Source of the DNA: an uncultured Coriobacteriia bacterium
Lineage (GTDB): Bacteria; Actinomycetota; Coriobacteriia; Coriobacteriales; QAMH01
Length of the DNA stretch: 64,000 bases
Direction: 5' to 3'
NCBI GenBank assembly: GCA_948466335.1
Contig: CAOKAE010000001.1
Span: 253,923-317,922 of the forward strand
The translations under genes and the position numbers were made by a program. The notes beneath the pieces were generated by a model. The model saw only the letters and a list, made by a program, of their open reading frames with translations. It had not been told where the DNA came from and did not search any database. Positions 40,745 through 52,151 of this stretch are shown piece after piece. The stretch's first letter is position 1. Every line of letters starts with the position of its first letter.

Positions 40745-42160
40745 GTGTCAGATCCAAAGGAATCCGAGGTCTTTCAGCACTTTGGTGCATATAGCGGTTA
40801 CGACCAGAGCTATTACAGCCACTTCAACGTCAAGCGCGGCCTGCGCAACGCCGACGGCACGGGTGTCGTCGCCGGCATCACCTCGATATCCAACGTGCAC
40901 GGCTACCTTACGGATGAGGGAGTGCGCGTGCCCGACGAAGGCCGGCTCACGTTGCGCGGCTACGACATCGAGGACCTCGTCGACGCCGCCGCCGCGGAGG
41001 GCCGTGCCGGCTACGAGGAACTTGCCTACCTCCTGATTGCCGGTGACCTGCCCAAGCGCGCCGAGCTCGAGCGCTTCAACGCCGCCATCGACGGCTTTCG
41101 CGACCTGCCGAACGGCTTCGTCAACAACCTCATCATGAACTACCCGTCCGAAAACGTCATGAACATGATGGCCCGCAGCGTGCTCATGCTCTACGCCGCC
41201 GATGGTGCCGACGAGATCGACGCCATCAACAAGCGCCATGAAATCGAGGTCGCCGTCCAGCTCCTGAGCCGCCTGCCGCGCATCGCCGCCCTGTCCTACC
41301 TGGCCAGCCGCCAGCGCACCGTCGCCGGCAGCCCCATGTACATCAACCCGCCCAAGCCGGGCCTCTCGACTGCCGAGACCTTCCTCTACATGCTGCGTCA
41401 CGACATGCAGTACACGGCCGAGGAAGCCCGCATGCTCGACATCATGCTCATGCTCCACGCCGAGCACGGCGGAGGCAACAACTCGACCTTCACCACGCGC
41501 GTCCTCACCTCGAGCGGCACCGATGCGTATTCGGCCTATGCCGGTGGCATATGCTCGCTCAAGGGGCCGCGACACGGTGGCGCCAACATCAAGGTGGTCG
41601 AGCAGCGCCGCGACCTCATGGAACAGGTGGGCGACCCGGGCGATGAAGGACAGGTGGCCGACTACCTGCGCCGCGTCCTCAAGAAGGAGGCCTTCGACAA
41701 CAGCGGCCTCATCTACGGCATGGGCCATGCCGTCTACACGCTCAGCGATCCGCGTGCGACCATCTGCAAGAAGTACGCGCGCGAGCTCGCCCATGGCACG
41801 CAGTACGAGCAGGAGTTCGAGCTCGTGGAGACCATCGAGCGGCTCACGCCCGAACTCTTCCAGGAGGCTCGCGGCTCCCGCAAGGCAATCTGCGCCAACA
41901 TCGACATGTACTCCGGGCTCGTGTACATGATGCTCGGCATTCCCGAAGAGCTCTACACGCCGTTGTTCGCCACGGCCCGCATGGCCGGCTGGGCGGCGCA
42001 TCGCTTCGAGGAGATCGTCGAGGGCAAGCGCATCATTCGTCCCGCGTACAAGGCAATCAACAACACGCGCTCCTACGTTTCCATGGACGAGCGCGAGCAG
42101 ACGGTGCAAGAAGAGGTCGTTCAGGAGATCGACCACGTGCAGACGTTCTACAACGACTAG
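40745..42160 (+). CDS. gltA: Citrate synthase
   Basis: 471-residue enzyme joining oxaloacetate and acetyl-CoA. Catalytic segments are LHAEHGGGNNSTFTTRVL, LKGPRHGGAN (His) and YGMGHAVYTLSDPRA (His and the Asp region). The N-terminus (DYQSYYSHFNVKRGLRNADG-like) is of the long form found in anaerobic Actinomycetota and Clostridia. The GTG at 40745 is chosen as the family-like start; the frame is open upstream to 40694 without a good site. The ribosome-binding site is weak (GAAAGAG). Confidence 0.94.
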   Translation: MSDPKESEVFQHFGAYSGYDQSYYSHFNVKRGLRNADGTGVVAGITSISNVHGYLTDEGVRVPDEGRLTLRGYDIEDLVDAAAAEGRAGYEELAYLLIAGDLPKRAELERFNAAIDGFRDLPNGFVNNLIMNYPSENVMNMMARSVLMLYAADGADEIDAINKRHEIEVAVQLLSRLPRIAALSYLASRQRTVAGSPMYINPPKPGLSTAETFLYMLRHDMQYTAEEARMLDIMLMLHAEHGGGNNSTFTTRVLTSSGTDAYSAYAGGICSLKGPRHGGANIKVVEQRRDLMEQVGDPGDEGQVADYLRRVLKKEAFDNSGLIYGMGHAVYTLSDPRATICKKYARELAHGTQYEQEFELVETIERLTPELFQEARGSRKAICANIDMYSGLVYMMLGIPEELYTPLFATARMAGWAAHRFEEIVEGKRIIRPAYKAINNTRSYVSMDEREQTVQEEVVQEIDHVQTFYND

Positions 42161-42197
42161 GCAAGACAGGCAACGAGAAGCGAAAGGGCGTACTCGT

Positions 42198-42836
42198 ATG
42201 GCAGAGGAACTGAAGATTGGCACGGCGGAGGAGCGCGAGGCCCTGGCCGAGCAGGCGCTTGTCGACGAAGGCATTGTCGATGCGCTCGCGCAGGAGATAG
42301 CCGGGTCGAGTAGGATCCGTCGCCAGAAGGCCGCCTCGACCGTGGCGCTCATCGCCAGCAAGGACGCGAGCGTGTTGCTGCCCTATGCCGATGACATCGC
42401 AAGCGGTCTGACCAAGCCCGAGGCGCAGACGCGCTGGGAGGTCCTGCACGCGCTCGACCAGATGGGCAAGGCCGGCCAGCGCTATGACGAGGACGTGCTC
42501 GTCGCCGCGGAGGATTCGCTTTACGACGAGACGAACGGCTTCGTGCGCGAGGCCGCGTTCCACTTCTTCTGCGGTTACGGGAGCGCTTCGGTGGACAACT
42601 CCGAGGAGGTCTGGACGCAGATCGACGAGGCCATCCAGTGCTATCACGGCAATCCCGAATTCACCGACATGCTCATGCAGCTCGTCGCCTTCGCCGAGGG
42701 AAACATCTCGCTCGCCACGAGCTCCGCACTTGCGCAGCGCATGAAGTTCGATTCCGAGAACGCCTCCGGCACCCTGCGCATGCGCTCCGAGCAAATCGTC
42801 GCCGCGCACAAGAAGCGCCTCGAACGCGAGAAATAG
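42198..42836 (+). CDS. HEAT-repeat-like helical protein
   Basis: 212-residue all-helical protein with HEAT-type repeats (SSRIRRQKAASTVALIASKD; KPEAQTRWEVLHALDQMGKAG; GFVREAAFHFFCGYGSASV). Such repeats serve protein-protein contacts; no catalytic residues are seen. It follows citrate synthase by 37 bases on the same strand and may be co-transcribed. A functional link to citrate synthase is only positional. Confidence 0.78.
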   Translation: MAEELKIGTAEEREALAEQALVDEGIVDALAQEIAGSSRIRRQKAASTVALIASKDASVLLPYADDIASGLTKPEAQTRWEVLHALDQMGKAGQRYDEDVLVAAEDSLYDETNGFVREAAFHFFCGYGSASVDNSEEVWTQIDEAIQCYHGNPEFTDMLMQLVAFAEGNISLATSSALAQRMKFDSENASGTLRMRSEQIVAAHKKRLEREK

Positions 42837-42867
42837 GAACTTCGATAAGTCGGGGAGGGACCGCAGA

Positions 42868-42896
42868 CGTGTCACGGTGCCTGACCCCCTGACACG
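42868..42896 (+). repeat. REP-like hairpin (family D)
   Basis: CGTGTCA (42868-42874) pairs with TGACACG (42890-42896) around CGGTGCCTGACCCCC. This GTGTCA...GGTGCCTGACCCCCTGACAC type resembles REP sequences mobilised by RAYT transposases in other bacteria. No such transposase is in the window. It sits between convergent genes, where it may aid termination. Confidence 0.7.
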
Positions 42897-42901
42897 CGGG
42901 C

Positions 42902-43384
42902 CTATCGCTTGCGTGTGGGGTGCAGGCTGAGCACCTCGGCGAGCCTATTTGCGTAATAGCGAATTCCGCTTGGCGTATCGCATTCCTGCCCGATGTTGAG
43001 GAGCAGGAGCTCCATGACATCGCTGCGGTTTCTGAAGAGCGTGTGATACTTGCGCACGAGCAAGTCGAGAAACTCGACCGCGCCCACGTCGAGCGTGACG
43101 TGTATGTAGCGCGATGCCGTAAGCCGCGGGTCCCTGATCTGGGCGATGGTCCTGTTCGCCCGCAGCTTCACGAGTCCGATGACGAAGCTGTCATCGACTT
43201 CCGCGACATAGATGTGCTCGGACAGAAAGACGATGGTCTCGACGAGCTGGCTCACGCTCGCAAAGGTCAACGTGTCGTTCTTAAGCAACGGCAGTACCGA
43301 AGCATAGACGTCTTCGCCGACGGCGACCCGAATCGTCTCCTTGGGCATTTCCCGCTGCGGTTTACCGGTCATCTGCCTTCCCAT
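42902..43384 (-). CDS. Unrecognised protein, divergent partner of 43483
   Basis: 160-residue protein, probably cytoplasmic. It alternates strands and helices (IRVAVGEDVYASVLPLL; SVSQLVETIVFLSEHIYVAEV; VGAVEFLDLLVRKYHTLF; DVMELLLLNIG) with a basic C-terminus. I recognise no family. An internal ATG at 43372 (GGGAAGG upstream) is an alternative start. Its 5' end faces the gene at 43483 across about 100 bases, suggesting shared control with the STAND/SARP regulator cluster downstream. Confidence 0.7.
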   Translation of the reverse strand: MGRQMTGKPQREMPKETIRVAVGEDVYASVLPLLKNDTLTFASVSQLVETIVFLSEHIYVAEVDDSFVIGLVKLRANRTIAQIRDPRLTASRYIHVTLDVGAVEFLDLLVRKYHTLFRNRSDVMELLLLNIGQECDTPSGIRYYANRLAEVLSLHPTRKR

Positions 43385-43482
43385 CTACTAGGGCCCGTCA
43401 TATAGTCATGACCAGAAGGGATTATAGGGCAAGGAGGTGCGTGCACGGGCAGGGACATATCATCATAGGGGGGATTGGGCAG

Positions 43483-44112
43483 ATGGAGACTCCATGCGAT
43501 TCCAAGGGCGCGGTTGTTCTGACGACGCACGAGAGAAGCGGTTACTTCACGTCGGTGCTAGGGGATGACATCGACTTACGTTTCAATCCACATCACGAAG
43601 GAGCACTCGAAAACGTGCTCCACAACACCATCGCGGCAGGCGGAAGCCTCGCGATCATCGACGAGGCGTATTTCATGGACGCCGACGACATGGCCATGGG
43701 GCTCGAGAGCTTCTTCAGGAAGGAAAGCCACCCCGAGCGTCTCAAGCTCATCATCGTGTGCACCCATCGCGAGGCGGGCGACCTTCTTCTCGCCTTTCTC
43801 GTCATGTACTGTGGCATCTACAACATCATCTACGGAAAATCGGGCGTCGATGTCAGCATCGATCTGAGCAGACTCATCGAGCATGACAACTCGCGTGCCG
43901 ATGTGCTGCACCTCGCGGAGTCGGGTCGCTGGCATGCGACCAGGCCCGTCGAGTCTCAGATTGTCGCGAGCGATATGCCCTATGGTGACCTTGTCGGGCA
44001 CGACGTCCTCGAGAGAAGCGGGTTCAAGAGGATATGCCGCGACGTACTCATCGACGTCAAGGGCGTGCGCCTTCTGAAGGTCCACATAGACATCAGTGCC
44101 GTGGTGGAATAG
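43483..44112 (+). CDS. Unrecognised Rossmann-like protein
   Basis: 209-residue protein. AVVLTTHERSGYFTSVLGDD, GGSLAIIDEAYFMDADDMAMG and LKLIIVCTHREAGDLLLAFLV look like beta-alpha units of a receiver-like or NTPase-like fold. IIDEA resembles a Walker B strand, but there is no P-loop. The end (GVRLLKVHIDISAVVE) is basic then hydrophobic. The start is uncertain: ATG 43483 has AGGGGGG nine bases upstream, while the frame is open back to 43408. No family recognised. Confidence 0.65.
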   Translation: METPCDSKGAVVLTTHERSGYFTSVLGDDIDLRFNPHHEGALENVLHNTIAAGGSLAIIDEAYFMDADDMAMGLESFFRKESHPERLKLIIVCTHREAGDLLLAFLVMYCGIYNIIYGKSGVDVSIDLSRLIEHDNSRADVLHLAESGRWHATRPVESQIVASDMPYGDLVGHDVLERSGFKRICRDVLIDVKGVRLLKVHIDISAVVE

Positions 44113-44243
44113 ACGCGAGTTATGTAACGCTAATTCAAACCATGGTTTGCGAAAAATCATAGCTTGCGGAAATGGTTTTTCACGAACGCGATAATCGGTG
44201 CGGGTACCCTGCCTTCTCGCAAGAGCGATAGCGAGGAGTCAAG

Positions 44244-44501
44244 ATGAGCATTGTGGTTCCACCTGCACCTTCGCAGGAAAGCGCCTCGGCCATAATGGAG
44301 CGTCTCGCCCGGCTTTCCCAAGACGAGGCCCCCGAAGGTCAAAGGGCGTGCGCGATGCGCCAGCCACGCGCGTTGCTCATCGCGTCATGCCTGCTCTCCG
44401 CAGGCGGCATGCTCCTGCTCATCTGCGCGATCGCAGTCACGTGCACGCCGCATGCGGCACTATCCCAGGTCGTCTTCCTCGTGTGCGAAACGCTGCTCTG
44501 A
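44244..44501 (+). CDS. Small membrane protein, unknown
   Basis: 85 residues: a soluble N-terminal part (SASAIMERLARLSQDEAPEG) and one or two closely spaced hydrophobic segments at about 42-82 (ALLIASCLLSAGGMLLLICA; AALSQVVFLVCETLL) with four Cys. AGCGAGGAGTC precedes the ATG. It lies 13 bases before the large regulator gene and may be its membrane partner, by position only. Confidence 0.62.
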   Translation: MSIVVPPAPSQESASAIMERLARLSQDEAPEGQRACAMRQPRALLIASCLLSAGGMLLLICAIAVTCTPHAALSQVVFLVCETLL

Positions 44502-44514
44502 GGGAGGTACGGTC

Positions 44515-47181
44515 ATGAACGAGGAACTGAAGCTCGATTTCGGGGCATTGGAGGACGCGGGCGGGAGTCAACGGCATGGTTTCGCGAAGGACACGAGCAC
44601 GCAGGCGCTGTCAGCAGGGCACGTAAAGCGAGACGAGCTCATATCGACGATGCTCCAGGAGCGCAATGTCCTGCGGGTCATCACGGCACCGCATGGTTTC
44701 GGGAAGACGGAGCTCGCCCGCGAATATGCGCAACGCCTCTTTCGCGCCGGCGTCGTCAACTGGGTCGATGCCTCGAGTCCCGACCTCCTGCTCTCGCTCG
44801 ACGGGAACGACAACGCGATCTTGCGGCGAGGTACCCCTGCGAGCCTGGTCGTTCTCGATGACGTGCCCTGGCTGCATGAGCAACGCGCCAACACGCTCTC
44901 GCGGCACATCGAGGCTGCCCTCTACGTTGGCATCGAGGTCGTCATGACCACGACGCCAACCTGCGACTCCCTCAGCGCCCTGCAATCCGACTGCCTTTGC
45001 ATACACGCAGCTGACCTGCTCGTCTCCGAGCAGGAGTGCGCTCCCCGCCAGGTGACGGAGCAAGACGGCGGTAGCCGGGCGTTTGGCAAGAAGCGCTGGG
45101 TTGATGCCGGCAAGCTGCTGTTCGGGCATGCTCCGGCGGTCATCTGGGGCGAAAGCACGACGGCACAGCGTCAGTGTCTCAAGGAGCTGTTTTCCGAGAA
45201 GCTGCCTCTCGAGCTCGTGCGCGGCATGTTCGCCATGCTCCTGTTCAAGAGAGGGACAATGCATGACCTCGGGGGCGTTGGCATCACTCTCAGGAACGAG
45301 GACCTGTCCTTGCTCGTGCGCGATTATCCGATCTTTGGTATCGACACGGTTTCGGGTGCGTTTGGTGTCGCCGGCTTTGAGCTGGCCGACCTGAGGTGGG
45401 CGATTCTCGCCAACAAGCTCGAGCCGGTTGTGCTCGAGGGCAGCCATGCACTCTCCGAACGTGTGCTCGGCGCGTTGTTCAGGCGCGGTGACCTGCGTCG
45501 TGGCTCCGCCGTCATCGACGCCTTCTGCAATGACGATCGTTGCGCGGCCTGGCTCGTCGAGCACGGTTGGGATTTCCTCGATGCGGGCGAGGTGCATCTT
45601 GTCTCCACGCTGCTCGACCGCTGCCCCGAGGCGACGTACGCGGCAAGCGGCACGTTGCAGGCGATTCACGCCTGGGTAGCCGGCTTGTCCGGAGACGCGC
45701 GCGAGGCCTGCCATATCGCACGACGCGTCCTCGTCATGCAGGACGCAGCAGAGAAGCCCGATGCCGCGAGCGTCGCGGCGCGCATCGCCCTCGCCCAGTT
45801 CGACGAGAACGCGATCGTCGACAACGAGCAATACGCGCTCTCGTCAGAAGACACTGCGCCAAGCGCCCTGGCCTTCGTCGCCAACGTACTCGATTCGTGC
45901 ACGAACGCCGAGCTTGCGCGGGCGTTCTGCCCTGCCGGGCCCGACGATGACCTCAGGTACGAGAAGGTGCGGCGCGGTCCGGGCAAGCAGCGGGTGCGAC
46001 AGCTCGGCGCGCTGTTTACCCAGAACGCCGAGTCGATTGGCGACACCCGCGCGTTCAGGCTTGGCCTGCACGTGCTCGCCCATGTGGACAATCCCGGCTT
46101 GCGTCGTCTCGTCCAGGAGTTGGGATGCGATGCCGTGCTCAGGATGCGCCGCTGTGGGGTGTCGACCTTTTCGGAGGCTCTGCTCGTGCGTGACATGTGG
46201 CAAACGGGGTACTTCGGGTTGGTTGGCCCGGTCGTCGACCGGCGCGATGCCAAGGTCCTCGACGGCGCCGCCCACCTGCTCGGAATGCTCGCCGCCTGTT
46301 GCGGACGGGAATCCGCCTCGATTCCCTGGGAGCTGCGCGGGCTATCCTCCCAAGACGCCGTCAAGACCCCGGGCCCCGATGTTGCCGCCACGAGAGCCGA
46401 TGAGATGTACGTGCGCCTGTTCGGCGGCTTCGAGGTCACCATCGGCGACGCGTTTCTCAGCGAGGGCAAGTGGCGCAAGAAGGCCCGCGCGCTCTTTGCT
46501 CTGCTCGTGCTCAACCACGGCCGCGACGTACCCCGCGAAGACCTCTTCAAGCAACTGTGGCCGGGGCTATCGCGCACGCATGCACTCGACAACTTCTACA
46601 CCGTCTGGGCCAATTGCGTCTCGATAGTCGGCGAGGCACCCTACCTCGAGCGCAATGGCGAGTACTGCCGCGTGGACCCGCGGTTCGTACGCTCCGATGT
46701 CGCCGAATTCGAGCAGCTCACGCGGCATCTGCTCGTCTCGGACCACGATGCGAACTACCTGCTCGATACCTACGCGAAGATCGAGGTCCTCTACCGGGGA
46801 GAGCTCATGCCCAGCGAAAGGGGCATACGCGCCGTCAACGCCCAGCGCGACCGCTACCGCGCGCTGTACGTCGATGCCATGGTCGCGGCGACGGAATGCG
46901 CCTTGCGGGTACACGACACGCGCATCGCCCTGTGGTTCGCACGCAAGGCCATGGAGGAGGACCAGGGTCGCGAGGACGTGTACCGCGTGCTCATGAAGGC
47001 ACAGATCGCCTCGGGCCAGCGCTGCCCGGCCATCAAGACGTTTCTCTCGTGCCGTGACTACCTGCAAAGCACCCTCGGGCTTGACCCGTCCATCGAGACG
47101 CGGGAGCTCTACAACGCGCTCGTTACCACCGATCCCGAGCTGCTGCGGCTGGAGGTGGCGCTTACGCAGAAGATGGGCTGA
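44515..47181 (+). CDS. Large STAND-type regulator with C-terminal winged helix and BTAD domain (SARP/AfsR-like)
   Basis: 888-residue regulator. An N-terminal NTPase of the MalT/STAND kind has Walker A APHGFGKTE (about 58-66) and Walker B SLVVLDDVPWL (about 110-120). A helical repeat-rich middle (about 290-620) has TPR-like stretches. The C-terminal part starts at about 643 with a winged helix (VRLFGGFEVTIGD; LNHGRDVPREDLFKQLW) and ends in a bacterial transcriptional activation domain (YRALYVDAMVAATECALRVH). Signal-controlled, ATP-dependent activation of transcription is expected. GGGAGGTACG precedes ATG 44515. The target is unknown; a divergent pair and a small membrane gene lie upstream. Confidence 0.85.
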   Translation: MNEELKLDFGALEDAGGSQRHGFAKDTSTQALSAGHVKRDELISTMLQERNVLRVITAPHGFGKTELAREYAQRLFRAGVVNWVDASSPDLLLSLDGNDNAILRRGTPASLVVLDDVPWLHEQRANTLSRHIEAALYVGIEVVMTTTPTCDSLSALQSDCLCIHAADLLVSEQECAPRQVTEQDGGSRAFGKKRWVDAGKLLFGHAPAVIWGESTTAQRQCLKELFSEKLPLELVRGMFAMLLFKRGTMHDLGGVGITLRNEDLSLLVRDYPIFGIDTVSGAFGVAGFELADLRWAILANKLEPVVLEGSHALSERVLGALFRRGDLRRGSAVIDAFCNDDRCAAWLVEHGWDFLDAGEVHLVSTLLDRCPEATYAASGTLQAIHAWVAGLSGDAREACHIARRVLVMQDAAEKPDAASVAARIALAQFDENAIVDNEQYALSSEDTAPSALAFVANVLDSCTNAELARAFCPAGPDDDLRYEKVRRGPGKQRVRQLGALFTQNAESIGDTRAFRLGLHVLAHVDNPGLRRLVQELGCDAVLRMRRCGVSTFSEALLVRDMWQTGYFGLVGPVVDRRDAKVLDGAAHLLGMLAACCGRESASIPWELRGLSSQDAVKTPGPDVAATRADEMYVRLFGGFEVTIGDAFLSEGKWRKKARALFALLVLNHGRDVPREDLFKQLWPGLSRTHALDNFYTVWANCVSIVGEAPYLERNGEYCRVDPRFVRSDVAEFEQLTRHLLVSDHDANYLLDTYAKIEVLYRGELMPSERGIRAVNAQRDRYRALYVDAMVAATECALRVHDTRIALWFARKAMEEDQGREDVYRVLMKAQIASGQRCPAIKTFLSCRDYLQSTLGLDPSIETRELYNALVTTDPELLRLEVALTQKMG

Positions 47182-47327
47182 CGTATAGAAAGGCGAAGGT
47201 GACATGGACGTGATGTGTGGCTTCTATGGGCATGCATTTGTTCCCCACTCGTGAGGAAAGGGCGCCATTGACCTGTGATAAAGTAATGCAGACGCCAATA
47301 TCGTTTCAGAAAATAAAGGCATGAATC

Positions 47328-50084
<2,757 letters not shown>

Positions 50085-50095
50085 GGTAGCGTGTC

Positions 50096-51199
50096 ATGGC
50101 GGAAAACCACGCACAGGAGCTTGCCTCCCTGCGCGATCGCATCGAGAAGATGGGTTCGTACCTGCATATCGATGACAAGCGCGCGCAGCTGGCCGGGCTC
50201 GAGGACCAGTCGGCGCAGGCGGGATTCTGGGATGACCAGGAGCACGCCCAGTCGATTATGAGCAAGGCGGCTGCCCTGCGTGACGAAATCGGCGAATACG
50301 ACCGGGCGGTCTCGCTTCTCGAGGATGCCGAGACCGCAAACGAGCTTGCCATGGAGGGCGATGACGAGCTCGAAGATGAGGTCATCGACTCGATTCGAGC
50401 GCTCACGGCCAATGCCGATGCGCTCGAGCTCGCCTCCTGGTTCGACGACGAGCTCGATTCCGGCGATTGCATCGTGACCATCAACCCCGGCCAGGGTGGC
50501 CTCGAGGCCCAGGACTGGACCGAAATGCTGTTTCGCATGTACACGCGCTATGCCGAGCGCAAGAACTGGAAGGTCACCGTCAACGATGCCCCTGCCGGCG
50601 AGGCCATCGGCCTGGACCGTGCGACCTTCACGGTGAGCGGGCATAACGCCTATGGCATGCTCAAGAGCGAACAGGGCGTGCATCGCCTCGTGCGCATCAG
50701 CCCCACGGACGCGAAGAAGCGTCGCCAGACCACCTTTGGCGGTGTCGAGGTGCTGCCCGTGCTGCCCGATGACATCGAGGTCGAAATTGACGAGGGCGAC
50801 CTGCGCATCGACGTCTACCACTCGTCGGGCCACGGAGGCCAGGGCGTCAACACGACCGATTCCGCCGTCCGCATCACGCATCTGCCCACCGGCATCGTCG
50901 TCACCTGTCAAAACGAGCGCTCGCAGCTCCAGAACAAGGCGACGGCCATGGGCATCCTGCGCTCCAAGCTCTACGAGCTCGAGCAGGAGAAACGCGCCAG
51001 CGCCCTCGACGAGCTACGCGGCCCCAAGCACGAGATCTCGTTCGGCAACCAGATTCGCAACTACGTGCTCTATCCCTATCAGATGGTGAAGGACCTGCGC
51101 AGCGGTGTGGAGACGGGCAACGTCGATGCGGTGTTCGATGGCGACATCGACGAGTTCGTCGTGGGATATCACCAATGGCGCGTTGCCGAGGCGGGTTAG
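50096..51199 (+). CDS. prfB: Peptide chain release factor 2, without programmed frameshift
   Basis: 367-residue class I release factor. GGQ is at 247-249 (SSGHGGQGVNTTDSAVRITH). The usual prfB frameshift site (in-frame UGA after GYL) is absent: the frame reads straight through SYLHIDDKRAQL, so autoregulation by UGA readthrough is not expected. The codon-recognition tripeptide position reads SPT (202-204, RISPTDAKKRR) rather than the common SPF. The first ATG gives a natural N-terminus. It overlaps no neighbour; the transketolase genes follow. Confidence 0.93.
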   Translation: MAENHAQELASLRDRIEKMGSYLHIDDKRAQLAGLEDQSAQAGFWDDQEHAQSIMSKAAALRDEIGEYDRAVSLLEDAETANELAMEGDDELEDEVIDSIRALTANADALELASWFDDELDSGDCIVTINPGQGGLEAQDWTEMLFRMYTRYAERKNWKVTVNDAPAGEAIGLDRATFTVSGHNAYGMLKSEQGVHRLVRISPTDAKKRRQTTFGGVEVLPVLPDDIEVEIDEGDLRIDVYHSSGHGGQGVNTTDSAVRITHLPTGIVVTCQNERSQLQNKATAMGILRSKLYELEQEKRASALDELRGPKHEISFGNQIRNYVLYPYQMVKDLRSGVETGNVDAVFDGDIDEFVVGYHQWRVAEAG

Positions 51200-51303
51200 A
51201 ACACGTCACCGCCTAATCCTCGATTTTCTCGTCGTCATGTCTCGCGCAGCGGGTATCATGGGCTGTGCCCCAAAAGACGGCTGTGAGAAATCGAGGTCTT
51301 CGC

Positions 51304-52149
51304 GTGATCGAGGAATCCGTAGACAAGATCGAGGCGCGTGCGAAGAGCATGCGCATAAACATCATCAAGATGCTCAAAGAGGCCGGCAGCGGCCATCCCG
51401 GTGGATCACTTTCGGCCGCGGACATCGTGGCGTCGCTCTACTTTGGCGGCGTGATGAACTATTCCGAGGACGACCCTCAGCATCCCGAGCGCGACTATTT
51501 CATCCTCTCGAAGGGCCACGCCGCGCCGGTACTCTACGCCGTTCTCGCAGAACTCGGCCTCATCCCCGAAGACGAGCTGCTCACGCTGCGCAAGCTGCAC
51601 AGCCGCCTGCAGGGTCATCCCGATTCCAAGAAGCTTCCCGGCGTCGAGGTTTCGACCGGTTCGCTCGGCCAGGGCCTTTCCATCGCCGCGGGCGTCGCCC
51701 TGGGCGCACGCCTCAACCAGCAGCGTGACGGCGGCCCCAAGCGCCGCGTCTTCACCCTGCTCGGAGACGGAGAGATCGAGGAGGGCCAGGTATGGGAGGC
51801 GGCCATGTTCGCCGCGCACCAGGGACTCGACAATCTCATCGCCATCGTCGACAACAACAACCTGCAGATAGATGGTGACGTGCGCGACGTCGCCGGCCTT
51901 GACGGCATCAGCTCGAAGTTCCAGTCCTTCGGCTGGCGCACGATCGAGGTCGACGGCCATGACGTCAGCGCCATCGTCACCGCCCTCAAGACGGCGACGC
52001 TCCTTGACGGTTCGCCCGTCTGCATCGTCGCCCATACCGTCAAGGGCAAGGGCGTCTCGTTCATGGAAAACCAGGCGGGCTGGCACGGCAAGGCCCCCAA
52101 TGAGGAGCAGGCCCGCGACGCGCTTGCCGAGCTCGGGGGAGGGGAGTAG
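51304..52149 (+). CDS. Transketolase, N-terminal (TPP-binding) subunit
   Basis: 281-residue half of a split transketolase of the pentose phosphate pathway. GSGHPGGSLSAADIVASLYF and LSKGHAAPVLYAVL open the TPP-binding domain, and GDGEIEEGQVWEAAMFA followed by VDNNNLQIDG is the GDG(x)N metal/TPP signature. GTG 51304 is preferred (GAGG about nine bases upstream); the frame is open to GTG 51265. The partner at 52152 begins two bases after the stop, so both subunits are made together. Confidence 0.93.
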   Translation: MIEESVDKIEARAKSMRINIIKMLKEAGSGHPGGSLSAADIVASLYFGGVMNYSEDDPQHPERDYFILSKGHAAPVLYAVLAELGLIPEDELLTLRKLHSRLQGHPDSKKLPGVEVSTGSLGQGLSIAAGVALGARLNQQRDGGPKRRVFTLLGDGEIEEGQVWEAAMFAAHQGLDNLIAIVDNNNLQIDGDVRDVAGLDGISSKFQSFGWRTIEVDGHDVSAIVTALKTATLLDGSPVCIVAHTVKGKGVSFMENQAGWHGKAPNEEQARDALAELGGGE

Positions 52150-52151
52150 TC

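Noticed and set aside
40483..40794. A 103-codon open frame in the citrate synthase leader
   Set aside because: It overlaps the gltA start in another frame and has Arg/Ser/Ala/Cys-rich composition without a domain or good ribosome-binding site.
50096..50200. Programmed +1 frameshift in prfB
   Set aside because: The frame is continuous from the start codon and the UGA normally found after GYL is absent.
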